The translations under genes were made by a program, and so were the position numbers. Below are positions 1 through 4,635 of a stretch of 5,383 nucleotides of DNA, piece after piece. A model generated the notes under the pieces. It worked only from the letters and a program-made list of their open reading frames with translations. It was not told the DNA's origin and made no database searches. How positions within the stretch are numbered: position 1 is the stretch's first letter; each line of letters starts with the position of its first letter. Origin of the DNA: Acidimicrobiales bacterium. Lineage in GTDB: Bacteria; Actinomycetota; Acidimicrobiia; Acidimicrobiales; JANYDT01. The stretch is taken from NCBI GenBank assembly GCA_025358985.1, contig JANYHQ010000006.1:1-5383 (forward strand). The letters are read 5' to 3'.

Positions 1-1094
1 GGTTCTTGGACCGGTTGGGTAAGGAGGGCCAGTGGGGGGCCCGCCATGCACTGCCGTATCACGTGGTGGGCTCGGATGGCTCGGGCGTGGTGGTGCGGGT
101 GGGGTCGGCGGTGCGGAACTGGAAGCCTGGCGACAGGGTCACCATTCATTGCAATCACGTGGATGATCAGGACCCATCGGCCCACGACGATTCCATGTTG
201 GCTACCAATCAGCGGATCTGGGGCTTCGAGACCAACTTCGGCGGGCTGGCCGAGATGGCATTGGTGAAGGCGAATCAACTCATGCCCAAACCGGGCCACC
301 TCACCTGGGAGGAAGCGGCGGTCAATGCACTGTGCAATTCCACCAGTTACCGGATGTTGGTGTCACGCAATGGGGCCCGGATGAAACAGGGTGACAACGT
401 GTTTGTGTGGGGGGCAACCGGCGGCATCGGTGGGTATGCGGTGCAGTACGTGCTCAATGGAGGAGGCACGCCGGTAGGGGTGGTGTCGAGTGCCGACAAG
501 GCAGCGTTGCTACACGAGTTGGGGTGCGAGCATGTCATCGACCGGCGCGAAGCGGGCTACAAATTCTGGTCGGATGAGCACACCCAGGATGAATCTGAGT
601 GGCGTCGCCTGGGCAAGGATGTACGCGCGCTTATTGGTGAGGATCCCGACATTGTGTTCGAACACCCCGGACGGTCCACGTTTGGGGCCAGCGTGTTCAT
701 TGCCAAGCGGGCCGGCACCATCATCACCTGCGCGGCCACCAGCGGATACATGTTGGAGTACGACAATCGGCATCTATGGATGAAGTTGAAGCGCATCCTC
801 AGCTCCCATTTTGCCAACTACGCCGAGTCGTACGCCGCCAACAAGTTGGTGGCTCAGGGCAAAATTGTGCCCATGCTGTCGGCCGTACATCGTATGGAAA
901 ACACCGGGGAAGCGGCGTATCAGGTGCATCACAATCAGCACGAGGGCAAGATTGGGGTGCTGTGCCTGGCACCCGAGGAGGGCCTCGGCATCACCGACTC
1001 GGCGTTGCGCGACAAGGTGGGCGAGGACCGCCTCACCATCTTCCGCCGCCATGCCGCCGTGTCTGGCGCCAAGCGGGCTCTCGTCACCAAGTAG
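1..1094 (+). CDS. ccr: Crotonyl-CoA carboxylase/reductase, 5'-truncated by window edge
   Basis: This cytoplasmic enzyme reductively carboxylates crotonyl-CoA with NADPH and CO2 to ethylmalonyl-CoA, the key step of the ethylmalonyl-CoA pathway; it also feeds ethylmalonyl units to polyketide synthesis. The frame is open from base 3, so the true start lies upstream. It is a medium-chain dehydrogenase/reductase: the GroES-like part shows PYHVVGSDGSGVV and KPGDRV, and the nucleotide-binding loop WGATGGIGG is at 408-434. The CO2-site residues known from the Kitasatospora enzyme are recognisable: Phe-Glu in WGFETNFGG (225-230) and His in SHFANY (807-809). Glu and His are 193 residues apart, against 194 in that enzyme (E171, H365; numbering from memory). 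By that alignment about 95 N-terminal residues, including the CO2-site Asn, are missing from the window. Keeping Phe, Glu and His argues against a plain acrylyl-CoA reductase. The C-terminus runs slightly past the familiar APEEGLG end. The upstream TTG at 6 is not a credible start. Confidence 0.95.
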   Translation, partial: FLDRLGKEGQWGARHALPYHVVGSDGSGVVVRVGSAVRNWKPGDRVTIHCNHVDDQDPSAHDDSMLATNQRIWGFETNFGGLAEMALVKANQLMPKPGHLTWEEAAVNALCNSTSYRMLVSRNGARMKQGDNVFVWGATGGIGGYAVQYVLNGGGTPVGVVSSADKAALLHELGCEHVIDRREAGYKFWSDEHTQDESEWRRLGKDVRALIGEDPDIVFEHPGRSTFGASVFIAKRAGTIITCAATSGYMLEYDNRHLWMKLKRILSSHFANYAESYAANKLVAQGKIVPMLSAVHRMENTGEAAYQVHHNQHEGKIGVLCLAPEEGLGITDSALRDKVGEDRLTIFRRHAAVSGAKRALVTK

Positions 1095-1107
1095 ACGTCG
1101 CCGGCTC

Positions 1108-1182
1108 CAGCTGTGGCGTGTGGCGCGCGCCTGTGGCGTCCAGTTGGCGGGTACCCGCCACAGCTGCGCGCAATCCGCCACA
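1108..1182. repeat. Clustered TGTGGCG elements in both orientations after ccr
   Basis: Five exact copies of TGTGGCG occur in 71 bp: forward at 1112-1118, 1119-1125 (directly abutting) and 1132-1138; reverse complement at 1156-1162 and 1176-1182. The first copy sits in an 11-bp arm CAGCTGTGGCG (1108-1118) that is perfectly inverted at 1156-1166. The cluster begins 13 nt after the ccr stop. As RNA it could fold into a stem with a 37-nt loop, or into the nested palindrome at 1145-1160. No T-run follows, so a classical intrinsic terminator is not supported. A 3'-end REP-like element or a protein-binding cluster are alternatives. Confidence 0.7.
1145..1160. repeat. Perfect 16-bp palindrome TGGCGGGTACCCGCCA
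   Basis: TGGCGG and CCGCCA flank GTAC, and all 16 bases are self-complementary, giving a GC-rich stem with a four-base loop. It sits inside the TGTGGCG cluster and competes with the larger 1108-1166 fold for the same bases. It could act as a stem at the 3' end of the ccr transcript or as a dimeric-protein site; the sequence does not decide between these. Confidence 0.6.
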
Positions 1183-1256
1183 CCTGGGCAGTCGGATCGG
1201 GGCGGCCGGGCCGGTGTGGGGCGCGAGTTGTGGACCCGGCATGGCACGCTGGGCGG

Positions 1257-1931
1257 ATGCTTGTGGAGATCTACTCAGACGTGGTGTGCCCGTGGTGCTA
1301 CATCGGCAAGCGCCGCTTTGAAGAAGCCATGGCGCAGTACCCGCGCCGAGATGAGGTCACCGTGGTGTGGAAGCCATTTCAATTGGACCCCACGGCACGG
1401 TCCACGGCTACCCCGGTGGCGGAGGCCTATGCCAAGAAGTTCGGTGGTGTGGAGCAGGCCCAGCGGATCATTGCCACAGTCACGGAGACGGCGGCGACGG
1501 TGGGACTCGAGTTTCATCTGGACCGAGCGCTGCGTGCCAACACTCTCGACGCCCACCGCCTCATTGCTTTTGCCCACGAGGTGGGGGGTGCGGCCCTGCA
1601 GGTAGCCATGAAGGAGCATTTGCTGTTGGCGTATTTCACTCAAGGCCGCAACGTGGCTGATCACACTGAGCTCGCCGCGTTGGCTGCTGAGGTGGGTATG
1701 GACCGGTCGCGGGTGATGGAATTGTTGGCGAGCGACGAGGGCCTGGCCGACGTTCGGGCCGAGATTGCCGAGGCCACCGAGCGCGACATCACGGCCGTGC
1801 CTACGTTTGTGTTCGATGGCAAGTGGACTGTCCACGGGGCGCAGGAGCCGGACACGTTTCTGCGGGTGCTCAACAACCTGATGCCCGACGTGGGCGGGGT
1901 TGCACAACCAGCCGTCGCCGACGCAGGCTGA
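1257..1931 (+). CDS. FrnE/DsbA-family thiol-disulfide oxidoreductase
   Basis: The 224-residue protein has a thioredoxin fold with a helical insertion, in the DsbA/FrnE/2-hydroxychromene-2-carboxylate isomerase superfamily. The redox motif CPWC is at residues 11-14, just after the first strand (VEIYSDVV). The cis-proline loop is VPTF at 181-184 (Pro182), and the family pattern NTLDAHR is at 95-101. GAQEPDTF at 194-201 is typical of the C-terminal end of FrnE-like proteins. There is no signal peptide, so it is cytoplasmic; FrnE proteins are linked to oxidative-stress or disulfide chemistry, and the substrate here is unknown. The ATG at 1257 is chosen because it puts CPWC at the usual distance from the N-terminus; in-frame starts further upstream would add junk sequence. 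The ribosome site is weak (GGGCGG abuts the ATG). The epimerase gene follows 5 bp after its stop, suggesting co-transcription. Polyketide-type isomerase activity is possible but less likely given the CXXC. Confidence 0.92.
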   Translation: MLVEIYSDVVCPWCYIGKRRFEEAMAQYPRRDEVTVVWKPFQLDPTARSTATPVAEAYAKKFGGVEQAQRIIATVTETAATVGLEFHLDRALRANTLDAHRLIAFAHEVGGAALQVAMKEHLLLAYFTQGRNVADHTELAALAAEVGMDRSRVMELLASDEGLADVRAEIAEATERDITAVPTFVFDGKWTVHGAQEPDTFLRVLNNLMPDVGGVAQPAVADAG

Positions 1932-1936
1932 GGCCC

Positions 1937-2359
1937 ATGACCACCGCCACGCCCCCCGGGCTGTTCACCGAAATCGATCATGTGGCATTCGCGGTCAACG
2001 ACCTCGAAGCAGCCATTGCGTATTACCGCGACGTATATGGCGCCACGGTTGACCACCGCGAAGTGGTGGAGTCAGACGGTGTGGAGGAAGCATTGTTGAA
2101 GGTGGCTGAGAGCTATATCCAACTGCTCACCCCCACCCGCCCAGACTCACCGGTGGCCAAGTACCTGGAGAAGCGCGGTGAGGGTATCCATCACATCGGC
2201 TACCGAGTGGCGGATTGTGGGGTGGCGTTGGCGGCGGTGAAGGCAGCTGGTGGTCGGGTACTCGACGAGGCACCAAGGCCTGGAAGCCGGGGCACCACCG
2301 TGGCCTTCATTCACCCCAAGACCACCTTCGGCACCTTGGTAGAACTGGTCCAGGAGTAG
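1937..2359 (+). CDS. mce: Methylmalonyl-CoA / ethylmalonyl-CoA epimerase
   Basis: The 140-residue glyoxalase/VOC-fold enzyme interconverts the 2R and 2S epimers of methylmalonyl-CoA, and in ethylmalonyl-CoA pathway organisms also of ethylmalonyl-CoA. It has two beta-alpha-beta-beta-beta modules. The divalent-metal ligands expected for the family are all visible: His15 (IDHVAFAV), Gln62 (YIQLL), His86 (IHHIGYRV) and Glu136 (LVELVQ). The C-terminal FIHPKTTFGTLVELVQE is the standard end of the family, and the length is normal. ATG 1937 lies 5 bp after the stop of the FrnE-like gene; a weak GAGG at 1930-1933 overlaps that stop, so translational coupling is likely. It links ccr upstream with the carboxylase subunit downstream: carboxylation of propionyl-CoA yields one epimer, and the mutase needs the other. 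The mutase genes are not in this window. Its stop is followed after 12 nt by the alternating-arm repeat array. Confidence 0.95.
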   Translation: MTTATPPGLFTEIDHVAFAVNDLEAAIAYYRDVYGATVDHREVVESDGVEEALLKVAESYIQLLTPTRPDSPVAKYLEKRGEGIHHIGYRVADCGVALAAVKAAGGRVLDEAPRPGSRGTTVAFIHPKTTFGTLVELVQE

Positions 2360-2371
2360 CCCTCTGACTTT

Positions 2372-2480
2372 GGCGCGATTCGCGCCCGAGAATCGTTCTC
2401 AGGTCCACTCTCGGGCGCAGTTGGCGTCCCCCAGACGCACATTGCGCCCGAGACCCATGCTGAGACCCACTCTCGGGCGC
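2372..2480. repeat. Alternating inverted-repeat array of TCTCGGGCGC arms
   Basis: Four exact copies of a 10-mer alternate in orientation: GCGCCCGAGA at 2382-2391, TCTCGGGCGC at 2409-2418, GCGCCCGAGA at 2444-2453 and TCTCGGGCGC at 2471-2480. They make two 37-nt units (arm, 17-nt spacer, inverted arm) exactly 62 nt apart, about 30 of 37 positions identical. A 14-bp direct repeat, CCACTCTCGGGCGC, is at 2405-2418 and 2467-2480. GGCGCGAT occurs just before the first arm (2372-2379) and again at the last (2476-2483). A partial arm, GCCCGAG, is at 2500-2506. The layout resembles bacterial interspersed mosaic (REP-type) elements, which sit after stop codons. No T-run marks it as a standard terminator and it encodes nothing evident. 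Confidence 0.85.
2409..2453. other. 45-nt two-tier stem-loop at the centre of the repeat array
   Basis: The two middle arms pair over 10 bp (2409-2418 with 2444-2453) and continue with A-T, a possible G-U and T-A. After a small internal mismatch, a second stem GCGTC/GACGC (2424-2428 with 2434-2438) closes a five-base loop CCCCA. This fold is mutually exclusive with the two flanking 37-nt hairpins that use the same arms. It could act as an mRNA 3'-end stabiliser, transcription stop or cruciform; no U-tract follows. Confidence 0.6.
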
Positions 2481-2566
2481 GATCTGCACTGAAGTATCTG
2501 CCCGAGGAGTCCACATTCATGGGATCTCGACGATGTCGTCCGCTCAGACTGATCAAGTCCCTTAAC

Positions 2567-2578
2567 GGTTCCGGAACC
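2567..2578. other. Perfect 12-bp palindrome GGTTCCGGAACC
   Basis: The site is fully self-complementary and centred about 66 bp before the ATG of the small ORF. Two other short near-palindromes lie close by: GACGA/TCGTC around TG at 2529-2540, and CTGCA/TGCAG around AA at 2593-2604. It could be an operator half-site pair for a dimeric regulator of the small ORF, but no promoter hexamers are convincing nearby and chance is possible. Confidence 0.3.
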
Positions 2579-2638
2579 ATCATCGGCGGATTCTGCAAAT
2601 GCAGCGCATGTCTTGATTCCCACAGACGACAGTGATCG

Positions 2639-2857
2639 ATGATGAGTAACTCTGAAGAATCGAATTTAAAGGAATATGTCGGTTACATCTGGATCGAAGA
2701 GCAGCCCGGAGTGCTTTTATCCATTCTGGTGGGCTCGCCGGAAGAAGCACGAAGATTGTTAGAGGCCGAGCACGGCACGGGTCACGTCATCTCGTTGTGG
2801 AACGAAGAGGATTGCACGTCGCCCCCGTTAGGGGCCCTCGATTCGCAGCGCCCGTGA
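2639..2857 (+). CDS. Small acidic protein of unknown function, compositionally foreign
   Basis: The 72-residue ORF starts at tandem ATGs (2639, 2642); neither has a clear Shine-Dalgarno or -10 hexamer. I do not recognise the family. The predicted layout is strand (EYVGYIWIEE), strand (GVLLSILVG), helix (SPEEARRLLEAEHG) and strand (HVISLWNEED), a compact beta-beta-alpha-beta domain with an unstructured tail CTSPPLGALDSQRP. The SPEEARRLLEAEHGTG...NEED pattern recalls small hypothetical proteins on plasmids and phages, but that is an impression only. The DNA differs from its neighbours: 2641-2700 has 22 G/C in 60 bases, and four TTA leucine codons occur in 72, whereas TTA is rare in the flanking genes. 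No signal peptide or membrane segment is present. It may be a recently acquired gene or the remnant of a lost element; a non-coding explanation cannot be excluded. Confidence 0.5.
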   Translation: MMSNSEESNLKEYVGYIWIEEQPGVLLSILVGSPEEARRLLEAEHGTGHVISLWNEEDCTSPPLGALDSQRP

Positions 2858-3005
2858 CGTGGGTTTGGGTATAGCTGTCGGACAACATGTGCGCATCGAT
2901 TTCCACAAACGACGTTCGCCCCACGGGTTCGGCTACTTCGACCCCACAGTTGCCCCGGAAATGACACTTTCACTCAATTCATCCATGGGTTCGTCATGCA
3001 CACGG
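2858..3005. other. Gene-free stretch between convergent small ORF and trmB
   Basis: Nothing recognisable is encoded here. A weak hairpin pairs GGGTTCG (2925-2931) with CGACCC (2939-2944) through one bulge and could mark the end of the two converging transcripts, but it is short and has no T-run on either strand. No tRNA-like or other RNA-gene pattern was seen. Confidence 0.3.
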
Positions 3006-3659
3006 TCAGCGCCGGCGTATAGCTGCCACGTCGGTGATGGTGCGTCCAGCGGCAACACCCATGGCTTCGTACTTGGTTTGAGGTCGAGGTGGTGCTGTAA
3101 CCACTTCGAAGGCGTGGTGGGAACCAATCACGGTGGCCATCTGCACCGCATAGTCATCCCAATCGGTGGCCACATGCAGCAACGCCTCCACGCGCATACG
3201 CGGTGCCACCAAGTCCAAGAACAGGGGCTGGATGAGTCGGCGGATCCGATGACGGACCTTGGGCCATGGGTCCGGGAAGAACACCTGCACCCCGGACAAT
3301 GAATCGTCAGGGATATGGCCGTCCAGAACATCGAGGGCGTCGTCCACGCAGATGCGCACATTGGTGAGTCCCTGCTGGTCAAGTTCACGACATAGATGGG
3401 AGACGCCCGGCGTATGGATGTCCACCGCCAACCAGGTGACTGTGGGGTGGGCGGCGGCCTGCACCAAGGTGGCGTCCCCCATACCGAACCCGATCTCCAT
3501 CACCACGTCACCCAGCGGCAGTGGATCACGTCCCGGAACCCACTCGTAGCGAGGCAACAGGTCAGCCAATGCGGCGAGTTTCTGGGCACCCATACGGCTA
3601 CGACGAGGATGAAAGGTGCGCACCGGACTGAGCGACGTGGAACTGAGTGGTCCGGCCAT
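3006..3659 (-). CDS. trmB: tRNA (guanine-N7-)-methyltransferase TrmB
   Basis: The 217-residue class I SAM-dependent methyltransferase makes m7G46 in the variable loop of tRNAs. The N-terminal RTFHPRRSR (14-22) matches the family's R..GR segment. SAM motif I is EIGFGMG at 55-61, and the adenosine-binding acidic position is Asp80 in AVDIHTPGV. The diagnostic FFPDPWPKVRHRIRRL block is at 128-142. ATDWDDYA (164-171) and the C-terminal TKYEAMGVAAGR (195-206) complete the fold; the end is a little divergent from the usual TKFE-RG-LGH form but keeps TKxE. ATG at 3659 is preferred: it keeps the conserved N-terminus, does not intrude on the divergent exonuclease gene, and lies 7 nt from a TAGGCT hexamer. 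A start at 3710 would overlap that gene. No Shine-Dalgarno is visible, so a leaderless mRNA is likely. Confidence 0.94.
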   Translation of the reverse strand: MAGPLSSTSLSPVRTFHPRRSRMGAQKLAALADLLPRYEWVPGRDPLPLGDVVMEIGFGMGDATLVQAAAHPTVTWLAVDIHTPGVSHLCRELDQQGLTNVRICVDDALDVLDGHIPDDSLSGVQVFFPDPWPKVRHRIRRLIQPLFLDLVAPRMRVEALLHVATDWDDYAVQMATVIGSHHAFEVVTAPPRPQTKYEAMGVAAGRTITDVAAIRRR

Positions 3660-3666
3660 GGCGTCG

Positions 3667-3672
3667 AGCCTA
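3667..3672 (-). promoter_or_regulatory. Putative -10 hexamer TAGGCT for trmB
   Basis: On the minus strand TAGGCT fits the actinobacterial TANNNT -10 pattern and is followed by 7 nt (CGACGCC) before the trmB ATG, the spacing expected if transcription begins at or next to the A of the start codon. No good -35 is seen. It shares two bases (3671-3672) with the opposed hexamer for the exonuclease gene. Confidence 0.5.
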
Positions 3673-3676
3673 CGGT
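3671..3676 (+). promoter_or_regulatory. Putative -10 hexamer TACGGT for the exonuclease gene
   Basis: TACGGT fits TANNNT and is followed by 6 nt (GGTCCC) before the ATG at 3683, so the transcript would be leaderless or nearly so. A GGTGG overlapping its end is a poor Shine-Dalgarno. No -35 match is evident at the usual distance. Confidence 0.5.
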
Positions 3677-3682
3677 GGTCCC

Positions 3683-4582
3683 ATGAAGGTGCACCTGCTC
3701 GATGGAACATACGAGTTGTTTCGGCACCACTTTGCTGTTCCCTCGCGACTCGACGCCGACGGCCACGAGATTGCCGGTATGCGCGGCGTGGTGGAGTCGG
3801 TGCTGCAATTGCTGTCGCAACCCGACGTCACCCATTTGGGCGTGGCCACCGATCACGTCATCGAGTCGTACCGCAATGACCTCTATGCCGGATACAAAAC
3901 AGGCGAGGGATTGGATCCGGTACTGGGCTGGCAGTTTCACCCCATGGAGGAGGCGCTTACCGCCATGGGCGTACTGGTATGGCCCATGGTTGAGTTCGAG
4001 GCCGACGACGCCATGGCCGCCGGCGCGGCGATTGCGGCCGCTGATCCAGACGTGGAGCAGGTACTGATCCTCACCCCCGACAAGGACCTGGGCCAGTGCG
4101 TAGTGGGTACCAGGGTGGTGCAGTTCGACCGGCGTAAGCGCGAAACCATGGATGAGGCCGGGGTCCTGGCCAAATTCGGCGTACTGCCCGAGTCCATCCC
4201 CGACTATTTGGGCCTGGTGGGCGACACCGCCGACGGATTCCCAGGGCTGCCCGGCTGGGGCGCCAAGTCCGCCGCCGCGGTACTACGACGCTATGTGCAC
4301 TTAGAGGAGATCCCCCAGCATCCCGGTCACTGGGATGTGCCGGGATTGCGGGGCGCCCCGAAATTGGCGGCCACGCTGGTGGAACGCATCGCCGATGCCG
4401 TGCTGTTTCGCACCATCGCCACGGTCCGCCTCGATGCCATCACCCTGCCGGGAGGAGTGGAGGACCTGCGCTGGACCGGTCCCACCGACGAGTTTGCAGC
4501 GTGGGCGATTCGTATGGGGGAGCCCGGCCTTATGGTACGTGCACAGACAATCGCAGGGCGCAAGGTGGCGGCCAAATCGTGA
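3683..4582 (+). CDS. Stand-alone 5'-3' exonuclease (PolA N-terminal / FEN family)
   Basis: The 299-residue protein matches the 5' nuclease domain of DNA polymerase I but has no polymerase part, and would remove RNA primers or 5' flaps in replication and repair. Metal-site acids are in place: Asp7 (LLDGTY), Glu106, Asp108 and Asp109 (EFEADDAMA), Asp133 and Asp135 (LTPDKDL), and Asp181 and Asp184 (GDTADG). The helix-hairpin-helix DNA-binding region follows as GFPGLPGWGAKSA (185-197). In the arch region YRNDLYAGYKTGEG (63-76) the usual YKANR-type basic end is replaced by TGEG, so DNA engagement there may differ. The C-terminal part (about 225-299) is a helical extension. ATG 3683 is preferred to GTG 3647 because it starts directly at the first core strand (KVHLLDG) and fits the TACGGT hexamer. 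It is divergent from trmB, with 23 bp between the start codons, and its stop is 53 nt before the carboxylase gene. Confidence 0.92.
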   Translation: MKVHLLDGTYELFRHHFAVPSRLDADGHEIAGMRGVVESVLQLLSQPDVTHLGVATDHVIESYRNDLYAGYKTGEGLDPVLGWQFHPMEEALTAMGVLVWPMVEFEADDAMAAGAAIAAADPDVEQVLILTPDKDLGQCVVGTRVVQFDRRKRETMDEAGVLAKFGVLPESIPDYLGLVGDTADGFPGLPGWGAKSAAAVLRRYVHLEEIPQHPGHWDVPGLRGAPKLAATLVERIADAVLFRTIATVRLDAITLPGGVEDLRWTGPTDEFAAWAIRMGEPGLMVRAQTIAGRKVAAKS

Positions 4583-4620
4583 CCCGCCGGGCCGGGTGGT
4601 CGGGCCTGGCTCTTGACCGG

Positions 4621-4626
4621 TAGCCT
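4621..4626 (+). promoter_or_regulatory. Putative -10 hexamer TAGCCT for the carboxylase gene
   Basis: TAGCCT fits TANNNT and lies 9 nt before ATG 4636, giving a leader of a few bases at most. Its TAG is also the in-frame stop that fixes the start of the gene. The TTGACC at 4613-4618 is only 2 nt upstream and cannot be its -35. Confidence is modest because TANNNT is a loose pattern. Confidence 0.4.
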
Positions 4627-4635
4627 CACCGCCTT

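Noticed and set aside
774..1247. 157-codon open frame on the minus strand across the end of ccr and the repeat cluster
   Set aside because: Antisense frames of GC-rich genes are often open; the product is rich in Arg, Pro and His and shows no family motif.
2372..2506. The repeat array as a CRISPR array
   Set aside because: Arms are 10 bp, alternate in orientation, spacers are similar to each other rather than unique, and no cas gene is present.
2821..2835. GCCCC/GGGGC hairpin at the 3' end of the small ORF as a terminator
   Set aside because: Only a 5-bp stem, inside the frame, with no T-run after it.
2880..2960. TTCG-rich segment considered as a tRNA T-arm
   Set aside because: No acceptor stem, anticodon arm or GGTTCRANTCC match could be built around it.
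2869..3025. 9-bp direct repeat GTATAGCTG (2869-2877 and 3017-3025), considered as an attachment or target duplication
   Set aside because: The second copy is inside the trmB coding end, the flanks do not match, and a 9-mer pair in 5 kb is not surprising.
2859..3302. 147-codon open frame on the plus strand starting at GTG
   Set aside because: Most of it runs antisense to trmB, whose motifs are unmistakable; the translated product has no domain-like pattern and no ribosome site.
4583..4610. GC-rich stretch after the exonuclease stop, considered as a terminator
   Set aside because: The best arms are only about 4 bp (GGCC/GGCC) and there is no T-run.
4613..4618. TTGACC as a -35 box for the carboxylase gene
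   Set aside because: It is 2 nt from the candidate -10; a 17-nt spacing would put the -10 inside the coding region.
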